A stretch of 52,500 nucleotides of DNA, from contig JACONI010000073.1 in the NCBI GenBank assembly GCA_014323825.1, forward strand, positions 64,913 to 117,412. The letters run 5' to 3'. The DNA is from Ekhidna sp. Its GTDB lineage: Bacteria > Bacteroidota > Bacteroidia > Cytophagales > Cyclobacteriaceae. Shown here piece after piece: positions 18,601-27,413 of the stretch. Made by a program: the position numbers and the translations under genes. How positions within the stretch are numbered: position 1 is the first letter of the stretch; every line of letters begins with the position of its first letter. Below the pieces are notes generated by a model that saw only the letters and a program-made list of their open reading frames with translations, did no database searches and was not told the origin of the DNA.

Positions 18601-18774
18601 TTAGTTTTCTTGTAAACAGGCTTTGCTTATTACAGCTACGCCATTAGATATAGAGTATTTTGCTCCAAGGCTTTCGGTCAAACTGGCCAATACATTTTCA
18701 AGTGTTTCGTTTTCTTTAAATTCTCCGGTGAATGTCCGGTTACTTTCTATACAACCTTCTAATTCAATCTTCAT
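18601..18774 (-). pseudogene. Detached C-terminal domain of FecR (after in-frame TGA)
   Basis: Reading on in the same frame past the fecR TGA gives IERNFAMKIELEG, RTFTGEFKENETLENVLASL, and VAVISKAC, ending TAA at 18601. This is the DUF4974 (STN-like) domain that normally closes Bacteroidota FecR proteins and senses the outer-membrane partner. It could be translated separately from ATG 18774 as a 57-residue peptide, or be lost. The uninterrupted frame would give a FecR of about 378 residues from 19737, which is a normal size. Confidence 0.75.
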
Positions 18775-18792
18775 GGCAAAATTTCTTTCAAT

Positions 18793-19737
18793 TCAAAGCT
18801 TGACATCATAAATTCCTGCTTTCTTGAAGTACAAGAGCCCATCTTTCCAAGCGAAGAACTTTTTCTCATCATTGATCTCCAGTTTTTCAGAAAAGTGGTC
18901 GTTCTTGTAATAGGTAAAGTACTTTCCCTGTTCCATTTCGGGAGCTTTGATCTGTTGTTGCACCTCTGCTTCAGCAACACTTTGTATGCTATCAAATTCT
19001 CTGTCGACAGATACAGATGGTGAAGTAATTGTGCGGGGAAGCACAGAACTGATGTAACCTTCACCCTTGTCAAGTGCTACACTGATTTTGGGATCATATC
19101 CATAGGCCGAAACATTGAAGGACTCACCATACACAGCCAGGGATATATCCGTAGTATTTATGAAGAGTGGATGGGTCAGCGTTCTATTGCTGAAGTATGC
19201 TTCACCCTCAATATATATAGTTCTGTCTTCTTCGGTAATTTGGGATGGATAGGTGATATAGGTGTCAGCATTAAGTTTTACTTCTGTCCCATCGCTGAGT
19301 GTTATTATTTGTGTCTCACCGGGCAAAGTTCGTACCTCCACTATTTCTCCTTGATTATTAATTCCCAACCTATCCATTAAGGAATATGATAACCAAGTGG
19401 CAGATAATAGAATAACAATGGACGCTGCTATTTTAACATAAAAGGAAATAGAGTCGGTTATTCCGGCGGCCTGCTTCTTAGTATCTTGATAGAGCTTATT
19501 GAATCCTTCCGGCTCAAGCAGGGTATCTATATCTACGTTGAATGACTCCCATTCATTTGTCAGATATTGGTCAACTTCATCTTCAAAGGATTTCGTCTTA
19601 AAAAGACCGTGGGCACGCAACAAGTCCTTTGCGTTGGTCAGTTTGCCTGAGAAAAGTTTTTTGACCAATTCCATGTTATTTTCTTCGTCTGGATTTTCCA
19701 TCTGTTTCTTTGTACACCTATGTTTGTTATTACTCAC
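18793..19737 (-). CDS. FecR-like anti-sigma factor, truncated by in-frame TGA
   Basis: 314 residues from GTG 19737, or about 302 from the better start ATG 19701 (MENPDEENN). A cytoplasmic N-terminus that would bind the sigma factor is followed by a membrane helix near residue 105 (IAASIVILLSATWLSYSL) and the periplasmic FecR domain (RTLPGETQIITLSDGTEVKL, YIEGEAYFS, VYGESFNVSAY). The C-terminal domain starts (FFAWKDGLLYFKKAGIYDVK) but meets TGA at 18793-18795, with the remainder in the same frame downstream. It should hold the ECF sigma factor at 24500 inactive until the surface system signals; loss of the last domain may make it constitutive. A terminator separates it from the M16 gene. Confidence 0.85.
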   Translation of the reverse strand: MSNNKHRCTKKQMENPDEENNMELVKKLFSGKLTNAKDLLRAHGLFKTKSFEDEVDQYLTNEWESFNVDIDTLLEPEGFNKLYQDTKKQAAGITDSISFYVKIAASIVILLSATWLSYSLMDRLGINNQGEIVEVRTLPGETQIITLSDGTEVKLNADTYITYPSQITEEDRTIYIEGEAYFSNRTLTHPLFINTTDISLAVYGESFNVSAYGYDPKISVALDKGEGYISSVLPRTITSPSVSVDREFDSIQSVAEAEVQQQIKAPEMEQGKYFTYYKNDHFSEKLEINDEKKFFAWKDGLLYFKKAGIYDVKL

Positions 19738-19812
19738 ATAGCTCCTATAAATTTTTTACATCTGGGAAGGGAATAATGTTGATCAGTAAAATTTCTTGTT
19801 TTGATTAGAATG

Positions 19813-19850
19813 AAAAAAAGAGCCCTTCCCAAAGATGAGAAGAGCTTTTT
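19813..19850 (-). terminator. Terminator after the M16 protease gene
   Basis: AAAAAG and CTCTTC on the left pair with GAAGGGCTCTTTTT on the right as a stem of about 12 pairs with a two-base bulge, followed on the minus strand by a T run. It would end the sigma-DsbD-M16 transcript before fecR, and could also work in the other direction. Confidence 0.6.
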
Positions 19851-19893
19851 AAACTTATGAAGAGGTTTCTTTTTTCTCAATTTGTACTTCCAC

Positions 19894-22701
19894 CTACCTC
19901 GGCTCCATTACCACTTCATGCAACTGCACTTTGCCCAGCAGGGTTTTTATTGTTTTATTGAAGGTGGTCAGGTTTAGGTTGTCCAGAATCGATTCATAGT
20001 TAGTGCTATCCAGCCCGTCAATACCGGTAAGAAGGTGTTGGGTAAGCTGTCCAAGCAGGTATCCATTCTGATTCAGGTTTTTCTTTCTTGCATTTCGTTT
20101 TGCCTCGATGGATTTGTTTAGTTCATCCTGCTTGGCTCCATTCTCAATGAGGTTCATCATTTCTTTCTTTACAATCTCTGCAAGTGTTTCGGCTTTATCA
20201 GGGTTGCTGTCGTATTGTACCCATAGACCGGCACTAGACCTGGGAGCATGAGTGGTCATTGCCCAAACACCTGCCCCATACGTTCCGCCTTCATCCTCAC
20301 GCATCTGCTCAAAATACCTGTTTTTAAGTATGTCAGCCGCAATGTCCAACACCAAGTTGTTGTAGGCTGTGTACTTGTATTTAGAAGCATAGTAGTAATA
20401 GACATTTGAAAATTTTGGAGTGGTCATTTCCACTTTGAAGTGCTTGTTCGCTCCACCCTTGGCTGGTGTTATGCCATGGTCCTTCGCTTTTTCCTGTCCT
20501 GCACCTGATTCCAGGCTTCCGATGTATTTCTGTAACAAGGGCAGGGCATACGTAATTTCAAAGTCCCCAACAAGGAAAAAGGTGAAGTCATCAATCTGGT
20601 CCTTAAAACGCTCTTTGTAGATTCTGTCGAATTGGTTCAGCGTAACCTCATCTGCCGTTTGCGGGTTGGATAAGACAGCCCTTTCGTGGTAGTTGGACAT
20701 GACCTGTTTTACGGAATCTCCGAAAATGGCATTGGGTGAGTTGGCCTTGTTTTTTACGTTTTCTGAAAGTCGGGCTTTGAATACTTTGAACGCATCCTCA
20801 TCACTTCGGGGAAACTGTAGACGCAGGTACAATAACTTGAAAAGTACCTCCAAGTCATCCGTATCTGCCCGCCCTGAGATCGTTTCCTGGTTTTCACCTA
20901 TTCGCAATGACAGCCCAGCATTTTTCCCCGCTAGGATTTTCTTCAATTCCGTATCCGTATAATCCCCCGCACCGGACTGGCCTACGATAGACCCAAAATG
21001 TGCGGAGGTTGCTAAGAGGTCAGCATCCAAGAGGCTGGCACCTCCTCGGCTTATGCCGGACAGAAGCACCTCACTTTTAGTTTTGTCTGTGGGGTACAGC
21101 ACTACTTTGCATCCGTTATCTAACGTAAACACCATGCCCCCTTTGCCGATTTCAAAAGGTTCCTGCTTAGTGATTTTTCCGATCTTGGGGAGTTGATCAT
21201 CGCTTACCAATTGTGAATTGGATACTAGGTCAAAGTACGGTTCTATTTCCTTTTGTTCAATGTCCTTGAAAATGGCATTTAATTCTTCCTCAGACACATA
21301 GGTGACACCCTCCGGGCCGCTCAAGGTAAAAACCCGGTTGGTTTCTGTCAGCCAGGATTTCAATAGAGGTTGCAGATCAGCCGCAGTGATTTGTTCGTAG
21401 TAGTTTCTAATAAACTCATATTCGAATTCTATCCCTCCGTGGGGCTCACCCACGAGAAACAATTGCTGAATGGACTTGGCCAACTCATCATTGGAGATTT
21501 TGTCGCGTTTCTTAAAGCGGGACTCAAAGTAGGTGAGATAATTTGCCTTGAGTCGGTCCAATTCGGTTTCAACAAATCCATGCTTCCTTGCCCTTTCCAC
21601 CTCCGTAAAGATGGCTTGAATCGTTTCTGAAAGTTGATTTTCTTTTGCCTGTCCTCCAATCATCATGGCATTGGATGTCCTGATCCAAGGATAGTAGCCG
21701 GCATAAGCACGTAGGAAGGGGGCATCAGGTTTTTGGGAGGCTTCCTGTAGTCGTTGGCCCAGGAGTCCGTTTACAAAACCACGCAGTACTTCACCTCTTA
21801 GGTACTCCTCATTGTCCCGGTCAATCTTCTTCACTACCGGGTGTTTGATCAATAAATTAAAGTTGACCGCCCGGGCTTCTTTGTCAGTGGCCACTGCATA
21901 AATCATTTCTTCATTGCCTGCCACCTCATACTCTATCCTGTGTGCCGGATCAATAGCAGGGGGAACCTGAGACAGTATCTTTTTGACCCTTTGTTCCATT
22001 TCAACAGCATTGAAATCGCCCACAATAATGGCTGCCTGAAGATCAGGCCGATACCACTTTTTGTAGAAACTCCTGATTGCCTCATACTCAGAGTTATTGA
22101 TGATGTCCATTTCCCCAATCACATTTCTCACCGCATATTGTGAGTCCTTGAAGTTGTATTCGGAGAGCGCATCATATATCCTGCGTTCGGCAGTATTCCG
22201 GGTCCGCCATTCTTCATTAATTACACCACGCTCCGCATCGATCTCCTTCCCGTCAAGGGTCAGTGAACCCGACCAGTCGTGCAATATCCACACAAACGAA
22301 TCCAATACCGAAAGGTCAGTACTGGGTACGTTGCTCATATTGTATACGGTCTCGTCCACATTGGTATAGGCATTGATATTTTTGCCGAATTCAACCCCAT
22401 TTCGCTCCAGGAAATTTTTTATACCCTTGCCCGGAAAGTGGGTGGATCCATTGAAGGCCATGTGTTCAAGCATGTGCGCCAAACCGTCCTGGTGATCTTC
22501 TTCCAGGATGGCTCCTACATCCTGGACCATATAAAAGCTGGCCTTTTCTTTGGGTTCTATGTTGGCCAGGATATAATAAGTCATCCCATTGTCCAACTGA
22601 CCGAAGATGACTTTATCATCAAGGAGTTTTGGCCGGTCCTGACCAAAGGAGAATATGGTTATAAATAAAAGAGCTGTTCCTAAAAGTATTTTTCTTCGCA
22701 T
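19894..22701 (-). CDS. M16-family (insulinase/pitrilysin-like) zinc protease, secreted
   Basis: 935 residues with a signal peptide (MRRKILLGTALLFITIFSFG, about 20). The inverted zinc motif HxxEH is HMLEH at residues 76-80, with the third ligand in ERGVINEEW about 75 residues on, so the N-terminal half is catalytic. The C-terminal half has the paired inactive M16 fold (YYYASKYKYTAYNNLVLDI, then EGGTYGAGVWA). M16 enzymes enclose and cut peptides and unfolded fragments of limited size. It follows the DsbD gene by 26 bases, supporting a joint role in reducing and then cutting peptides in the periplasm. Confidence 0.92.
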   Translation of the reverse strand: MRRKILLGTALLFITIFSFGQDRPKLLDDKVIFGQLDNGMTYYILANIEPKEKASFYMVQDVGAILEEDHQDGLAHMLEHMAFNGSTHFPGKGIKNFLERNGVEFGKNINAYTNVDETVYNMSNVPSTDLSVLDSFVWILHDWSGSLTLDGKEIDAERGVINEEWRTRNTAERRIYDALSEYNFKDSQYAVRNVIGEMDIINNSEYEAIRSFYKKWYRPDLQAAIIVGDFNAVEMEQRVKKILSQVPPAIDPAHRIEYEVAGNEEMIYAVATDKEARAVNFNLLIKHPVVKKIDRDNEEYLRGEVLRGFVNGLLGQRLQEASQKPDAPFLRAYAGYYPWIRTSNAMMIGGQAKENQLSETIQAIFTEVERARKHGFVETELDRLKANYLTYFESRFKKRDKISNDELAKSIQQLFLVGEPHGGIEFEYEFIRNYYEQITAADLQPLLKSWLTETNRVFTLSGPEGVTYVSEEELNAIFKDIEQKEIEPYFDLVSNSQLVSDDQLPKIGKITKQEPFEIGKGGMVFTLDNGCKVVLYPTDKTKSEVLLSGISRGGASLLDADLLATSAHFGSIVGQSGAGDYTDTELKKILAGKNAGLSLRIGENQETISGRADTDDLEVLFKLLYLRLQFPRSDEDAFKVFKARLSENVKNKANSPNAIFGDSVKQVMSNYHERAVLSNPQTADEVTLNQFDRIYKERFKDQIDDFTFFLVGDFEITYALPLLQKYIGSLESGAGQEKAKDHGITPAKGGANKHFKVEMTTPKFSNVYYYYASKYKYTAYNNLVLDIAADILKNRYFEQMREDEGGTYGAGVWAMTTHAPRSSAGLWVQYDSNPDKAETLAEIVKKEMMNLIENGAKQDELNKSIEAKRNARKKNLNQNGYLLGQLTQHLLTGIDGLDSTNYESILDNLNLTTFNKTIKTLLGKVQLHEVVMEPR

Positions 22702-22727
22702 ATTTTTAAGTTTCGGATTTTTTAATA

Positions 22728-24362
22728 TCAGCTGACTGATGATTGTTTGGTGAATTCGGTTTTACCGCTCTCTAAAAATTCTAAAAAGTTATCGGCATTG
22801 AGGTCATAGGCCTTCGGTTCCACCATTTTCTCTTCTGTGTATGGGTTCATAAGAATATAAAATGGCTGGGCATTGTTGTTGAACTTCACTATTTGGTAAT
22901 CCGCATTTTGCTTGCCAATGGACCGCTTCCTTTTCCCATCGTAGGTGGATTCATACCATTCTTCTCCGGGCAATTTGGTTTTTTCATCCACATAGAGCGC
23001 TACAACGGTGTAATTGCGCTTAAGCACTTTCAGTATCCGGCTGTCTGACCACACCCTGGCTTTCATCTCCCGGCAGTTTACACATCCATGTCCCATGAAA
23101 TCTGTAAAAATGGGCTTGTTTTGTTCTTTCGCACATTTTAGAGCCTGTTTGATATCGAAATACCCTTCCAGCCCGTGAGGAAGGTGCAAGAGGTCATTGT
23201 ATTTGGATTCATCATAAAGTTGAGAAACCGGGGTGGAGGAATCGGAAGGTGTATGTGTGCCAGACAGCTCTGCCAGGTTATAGTCGTGAGTGGTCATGGG
23301 AGGCAGATATCCTGCTAATGTCTTCAATGGAGCTCCCACCATGCCGGGAAGAAGGTAGATAACAAAAGAAAAAGTGATTATGGCGATGATCAATCTGGGA
23401 ACGCTGATTTTCTCCATTGGTGAATCGTGAGGTAAACGAATTTTACCGAGCAGATAAAAACCCAGCATAGTAAATATGATAATCCAAAGTGCCAGATAGA
23501 TTTCGCGATCCAATATTCCCCAGTGATACACCTGATCTGCTACACTTAAAAATTTTAGTCCTAATGCAAGCTCCAAAAAGCCCAATACTACTTTGACAGA
23601 ATTGAGCCAGCCTCCGGATTTTGGCAGGCTGCTCAGCCATTGGGGGAAAATAGCAAATAGGGTAAACGGGATTGCAAATGCCAGTGAAAAACAAAACATA
23701 CCCACGATAGGGAGCACAATCTCCCCTCCAGCCGAAGCTACCAGTATGGTGCCTACAATAGGGCCAGTACAGGAAAATGAAACAAGCACCAACGTGAATG
23801 CCATGAAGAAGACACCTAATAACCCACCTTTTTCGGACTTCTGATCCATCTTGTTTACCATGCCTTGTGGTAAGGTAATCTCAAACATTCCCAGAAATGA
23901 AAAGGCGAAAAAAACGAAGATCAGGAAGAAGAAAACGTTTGGCACCCAGTGGGTACTGAGCCATTTGGCAAATTCGGGTCCATTGATCCAAGCCACCAAT
24001 GTGCCCGCAATAGTGTAGATGAGGATAATGCTGATGCCATACAATAACGCCTGTCTCTTTCCTTTACCATTGCTTCCATTTTTTGTGAAAAATGTGACTG
24101 TAAGGGGGATCATGGGGAAAACACACGGGGTGAGCAAGGCCGCCAGTCCGGCCAAAAATGCCAATATCCCAAAGGCAAACAAATCCACTGAGTCGGTTGA
24201 GGTGGTTGTATCTACCTGTGCCGATCCGGAGGCCGTAATTTCTTCTGTGGACGGTTGATCTAAATTTTGTAGGGCTATTCCTTTTGTGTGACCACTATAT
24301 ATGATCAGAAAAAGAAATGAAAGGAGAACAACTGTCTTAATGGGTATAGATTTAAAATCCAT
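22728..24362 (-). CDS. dsbD: DsbD-type thiol:disulfide interchange membrane protein (beta and gamma domains only)
   Basis: 544 residues from ATG 24362 (MDFKSIPIKTVVLLSFLF), preferred over the in-frame codon at 24428 because it directly precedes the signal sequence. The membrane core has the redox cysteines in LLTPCVFPMIPLTV and SFSCTGPIVGT, with eight-helix spacing, and the C-terminal thioredoxin domain has FMGHGCVNCREM. It moves electrons from cytoplasmic thioredoxin to the periplasm. The alpha domain usual at the N-terminus is replaced by a short low-complexity linker, and a separate alpha-like protein is encoded at 8184-8657. It lies between the ECF sigma gene and the M16 protease gene. 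Confidence 0.92.
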   Translation of the reverse strand: MDFKSIPIKTVVLLSFLFLIIYSGHTKGIALQNLDQPSTEEITASGSAQVDTTTSTDSVDLFAFGILAFLAGLAALLTPCVFPMIPLTVTFFTKNGSNGKGKRQALLYGISIILIYTIAGTLVAWINGPEFAKWLSTHWVPNVFFFLIFVFFAFSFLGMFEITLPQGMVNKMDQKSEKGGLLGVFFMAFTLVLVSFSCTGPIVGTILVASAGGEIVLPIVGMFCFSLAFAIPFTLFAIFPQWLSSLPKSGGWLNSVKVVLGFLELALGLKFLSVADQVYHWGILDREIYLALWIIIFTMLGFYLLGKIRLPHDSPMEKISVPRLIIAIITFSFVIYLLPGMVGAPLKTLAGYLPPMTTHDYNLAELSGTHTPSDSSTPVSQLYDESKYNDLLHLPHGLEGYFDIKQALKCAKEQNKPIFTDFMGHGCVNCREMKARVWSDSRILKVLKRNYTVVALYVDEKTKLPGEEWYESTYDGKRKRSIGKQNADYQIVKFNNNAQPFYILMNPYTEEKMVEPKAYDLNADNFLEFLESGKTEFTKQSSVS

Positions 24363-24499
24363 GGATTCTTGGTTATCTGAATAATCAACTCTCCAACTCG
24401 CTGGTGGTGAGTATGGTGTTATATACACACAAAGTTCAGGATACTCATATTGGAAATGAATGAATAAGTGGGGAAACTGAAAAAATGAATCAGTTTGGT

Positions 24500-25111
24500 C
24501 TAGTAATAGCTAAGCACAATGGCCAGCAGTATAGTCAGATCAAGGTTCGTTCTTTCAATCAGTTGCTTCTTGATATACTTCATCGCAAAGTGTACCTGGT
24601 TTTCCACCGTTCCTTTTGAGATGTTTAGCTGATCGGCAATTTCCTGATTGGTGCGCCCCTCAAATCGGTTCATTTTAAAGATTTCCTGTGCTCGTGGGGA
24701 TAACTCGGCAATGACCTCCTCAATGATGTTTTTATAATCCCTGAAAATCACCTCGTCTTCTGTATTGCTAGAAGAAGAGTGTCCATTTGTAAGCAAATAT
24801 TTTTCAAACAGAAGTTTGTTCACATTTTTCCGGGACTTATTGTAAATCAGGTTTTTGGCAATGGTGAAAATGTATGAGTTAATAGACAATTCCTCATTCA
24901 GTGTTTTCCATACCTCCCAGAGTTTGGTAAAAACATCCTGAACCACTCCTTCAGCATCCTCATGTGATAGGTTTTGCTTCCGTGAAAAATAATAGAGCTT
25001 TTTACCATACTTGAAAAACAATTCCTTGTAGGCCTGTTCATTGTTTACCTTAATCTTGCGTACAAGTTTGCTATCTTCGGCTGATAATGTCTGCAATTCT
25101 ATATTACCCAT
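24500..25111 (-). CDS. ECF RNA polymerase sigma factor
   Basis: 203 residues from ATG 25111 (MGNIELQTLSAED); the frame is open to an ATG at 25147. Region 2 is seen in AYKELFFKYGKKLYYFSRK and DAEGVVQDVFTKLWEVW, and region 4 in ELSPRAQEIFKMNRFEGRTN followed by QEIADQLNISKGTVENQV, a helix-turn-helix for the -35 element. This is the RpoE-like class found with FecR and SusC/D in Bacteroidota. The partner anti-sigma lies 5 kb downstream past the dsbD and M16 genes, and is itself broken. An IS1-family element begins at 25193, only 82 bases upstream of the ATG, and may have replaced the native promoter. Confidence 0.92.
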   Translation of the reverse strand: MGNIELQTLSAEDSKLVRKIKVNNEQAYKELFFKYGKKLYYFSRKQNLSHEDAEGVVQDVFTKLWEVWKTLNEELSINSYIFTIAKNLIYNKSRKNVNKLLFEKYLLTNGHSSSSNTEDEVIFRDYKNIIEEVIAELSPRAQEIFKMNRFEGRTNQEIADQLNISKGTVENQVHFAMKYIKKQLIERTNLDLTILLAIVLSYY

Positions 25112-25192
25112 TTCAATTGACTTTATCCTAAATAATTCCAATAGCATTTATTCCCAAGTCTTATATTCTAATTGGTTTTAAATATAATTTTA

Positions 25193-26006
25193 GGTACTGT
25201 TACAAAAAGTATGATTTATAACTTCTTCCAGCAGAACAAGTTAAGGTAAATTTACATAAAAATTACTTTTCAAAACGAATGAAAATACAAATCACACTAA
25301 CCTGTCCTCAATGTAAGAGTACAAAACATAGTCAAAAAGGAAAAAAAAGCTAAAAAGCAAAATTATTTATGTAATGACCGCTCCCGCCAGTTTATCGGCG
25401 ACCATGCTTTGAGCTATAGAGGAGCCCATTCTACCACTATTACCCTGATTATAAGGATGTTGGTGAGAGGTTGTGGGCTCAGAGCTATAAGCGTTATTTT
25501 GGGCATCTCGCTTGGAAAAGTATTGAAGACCTTAGCAAGACAGCAGGTAACCCTACAGCCCAAGCGTTGATTTTACGATAAATTGGAAGTCGATGAATTT
25601 TGGACTTATGTAGGGAAGAAGAGTCATAAACAGTGGTTGATTTATGCTTATCATCGGGAGAATAGAGAGCCTGTCGCATGGGTCTGGGTCAAACGCAATG
25701 AAAAGACGGTCAGGGTGTTCCGATGTAAAATAAAGTCACCAAGTATAAAATGGAGCTATCTATTGACGGATAATTGGAAGAGTTTCAAGCGGGTATTTAG
25801 CAGCACCAATCACCGGATAGGCAAAGAAGGCACTAAAAGGGCATTGAAGGAAACAACTGTTGATTAAGGCACCGGATAAGACGAGCCTTTAGACGAACAT
25901 GTTGTTTTTCAAAAAAGATGGAAAATCACATCAAAGCTTTTGAATTAGCTTTTTATTATATCAATTACGGGCATATTTAAACTATCATACTTTGTAGTAC
26001 ACCTCC
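25193..26006 (+). mobile_element. IS1-family insertion sequence, complete ends, dead transposase (copy A)
   Basis: About 814 bp. The left end GGTACTGTTACAAAAAGTAT and the right end (read inward GGAGGTGTACTACAAAGTAT) are imperfect inverted repeats shared with two other copies at 31499 and 34832. No clean target duplication could be identified. The transposase frame between them is broken. It lies just upstream of the ECF sigma factor gene, on the opposite strand. Confidence 0.75.
25279..25980 (+). pseudogene. IS1-family transposase, frameshifted
   Basis: The frame begins MKIQITLTCPQCKSTKHSQK, an InsA-type zinc finger, and stops after GKKS. Later frames supply FIGDHALSYRGAHSTTITL, LEVDEFWTYVGKKSHKQW, YAYHRENREPVAWVW, a LTDNWKSFKRVF segment, and an AIEGNNCRLRHRIRRAFRR-like end, which together form the InsB-type catalytic part with its acidic residues. 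At least three frame breaks or stops lie between them. Compared with copy B at 34110, the middle segment is intact around 25583-25867. Confidence 0.75.
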
Positions 26007-26122
26007 AAATATTGCTTATCAGCATACCTCTTTTGGGTATTATTGATAACCTTAGCAATAATAATACCAATAATCAACGGTATTGTTTTGAGGAGAATCC
26101 TGTCAAAGTTTCTCCTCTTCAT
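25985..26122 (-). other. 45-codon frame running into the IS end
   Basis: ATG 26122 opens MKRRNFDRILLKTIPLIIGI and continues with IIAKVINNTQKRYADKQYL, ending with a TGA contributed by the IS inverted repeat. The hydrophobic span looks like a membrane helix. It may be the start of a small gene cut by the insertion; no continuation was found on the other side of the IS. Chance is possible. Confidence 0.3.
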
Positions 26123-26275
26123 CAGGTCTTAAAATAAGAAATCTGAAGTGATTAGACTTGTAAATTCAAGGTAGTCAAAATGCCTATGTTAATTCAGTGT
26201 TAATTTTTATTAACAATAATTTTTTTATTACGTAATATTAATTTAATATTGTGTTAATATTAAAATGAGAGAATT

Positions 26276-26632
26276 ATGAAAAAGATGTTATTTATGTTGC
26301 TTTCCGTTTGTTTTATGCCATGCGCCAACGGTCAGCTTTTATCTTCTGCCAAGGCAGCAGAAGTAACCAATTATAAAGAGGTGCTCTCTCAAATTGACTA
26401 TCCTCAAGCTTGTGTGCAAGAGGGAATTGAGGGGAGAGTTATTGTGTCACTCAAAGTAGATACAAAAGGCAATTTGGTAAGCCACGAGTTTATCTCATAT
26501 CCCTGCCCGAATTTGAAAAGAGCGGTGACTAAAGCATTACCAAAACTAAAATTTAATACTGCAATCAATCGGCATGGTGATGCAGTAGCAGGGAGGGTCA
26601 CAATTCCTATTATTTTTAAGTTAGCGATATAG
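26276..26632 (+). CDS. Small exported TonB C-terminal-domain protein
   Basis: 118 residues: a signal peptide (MKKMLFMLLSVCFMPCANG, about 19) directly followed by a TonB C-terminal domain (IDYPQACVQEGIEGRVIVSL, then VDTKGNLV and ALPKLKFNTA). The transmembrane anchor and Pro-rich linker of a true energy transducer are absent, so it probably cannot couple to ExbBD and may act as a free periplasmic domain binding TonB boxes or peptidoglycan. It is followed by a clear terminator. It lies next to the TonB-dependent SusC cluster, with only an IS between, but in the opposite direction. Confidence 0.8.
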   Translation: MKKMLFMLLSVCFMPCANGQLLSSAKAAEVTNYKEVLSQIDYPQACVQEGIEGRVIVSLKVDTKGNLVSHEFISYPCPNLKRAVTKALPKLKFNTAINRHGDAVAGRVTIPIIFKLAI

Positions 26633-26655
26633 TTTTAAAATAAATTGATTTTTGT

Positions 26656-26687
26656 GCCGCCCCAAGCAATCGGGGTGGCTTTTTTTA
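26656..26687 (+). terminator. Rho-independent terminator
   Basis: GCCGCCCC and GGGGTGGC pair over eight positions (one G-T) around an AAGCAATC loop and are followed by seven T. It closes the TonB-domain gene. Confidence 0.85.
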
Positions 26688-26714
26688 TTTAATCTTACCT
26701 TCTAACTTATTGTT

Positions 26715-27410
26715 ATGATCAACAAAGTAGTTGCGAATGCTCAGGAAGCAATCCAAGGAATTGAGGACAATATGACACTAATGCTTGGAGGGTTTGGCCT
26801 TTGTGGTATCCCTGAAAACTGTATCTCCGCATTAGTAGAAGCCAATATAACAGGCCTTACCTGTATTTCTAATAATGCCGGAGTTGATGATTTCGGTTTG
26901 GGTCTTCTTCTTCGGAAAAAACAGATAAAAAAGATGATCTCGTCCTATGTGGGAGAGAATGCTGAATTTGAGCACCAAATGTTAAGCGGCGATCTGGAAG
27001 TGGACCTTATTCCACAAGGGTCTCTTGCAGAACGATGCAGGGCCGGAGGAGCTGGTATTCCGGCCTTCTTTACACCGGCCGGTTATGGAACGGAGATAGC
27101 TGAAGGAAAAGAAGTAAGGGTATTCAATGGTAAGCCACACATTTTGGAATCAGCCCTGACTGCCAACTATGCAATTGTTAAAGCGTGGAAAGGCGACAGA
27201 GCAGGTAACCTTATATATAAGGGAACCGCCATGAATTTCAACCCCCCGATGGCGATGGCCGGAAAGATCACAATCGCTGAAGTGGAGGAGTTGGTGGAAC
27301 CGGGAGCGCTTGATCCAAACTTCATCCACACACCCGGAATATTTGTGCAAAGAATCTTCCGAGGTGAAATATTTGAAAAGAGAATAGAACAGAGAACCAT
27401 AACAAAATAG
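26715..27410 (+). CDS. scoA: 3-oxoacid CoA-transferase subunit A
   Basis: 231 residues. It opens with [20 protein letters not shown] and has the subunit A glycine-rich motif [15 protein letters not shown] near residue 25, plus [16 protein letters not shown]. With subunit B it moves CoA from succinyl-CoA to acetoacetate or related 3-oxoacids in ketone body and branched-chain catabolism. It is followed after three bases by subunit B in the same direction, as is usual for this heterodimer. The length is normal for the family. Confidence 0.93.
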   Translation: MINKVVANAQEAIQGIEDNMTLMLGGFGLCGIPENCISALVEANITGLTCISNNAGVDDFGLGLLLRKKQIKKMISSYVGENAEFEHQMLSGDLEVDLIPQGSLAERCRAGGAGIPAFFTPAGYGTEIAEGKEVRVFNGKPHILESALTANYAIVKAWKGDRAGNLIYKGTAMNFNPPMAMAGKITIAEVEELVEPGALDPNFIHTPGIFVQRIFRGEIFEKRIEQRTITK

Positions 27411-27413
27411 GAT

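Noticed and set aside
18793..18795. TGA decoded as selenocysteine
   Set aside because: FecR proteins have no known selenocysteine, there is no catalytic role for it and no obvious SECIS-like stem after the codon; a nonsense mutation is simpler.
18771..19073. Alternative frame across the end of fecR
   Set aside because: The frame has no domain and overlaps the FecR periplasmic domain; the continuous FecR frame past the TGA explains the region.
25583..25867. A stand-alone 94-codon gene
   Set aside because: Its sequence is the middle of the IS1-family transposase and it lacks both ends of that protein.
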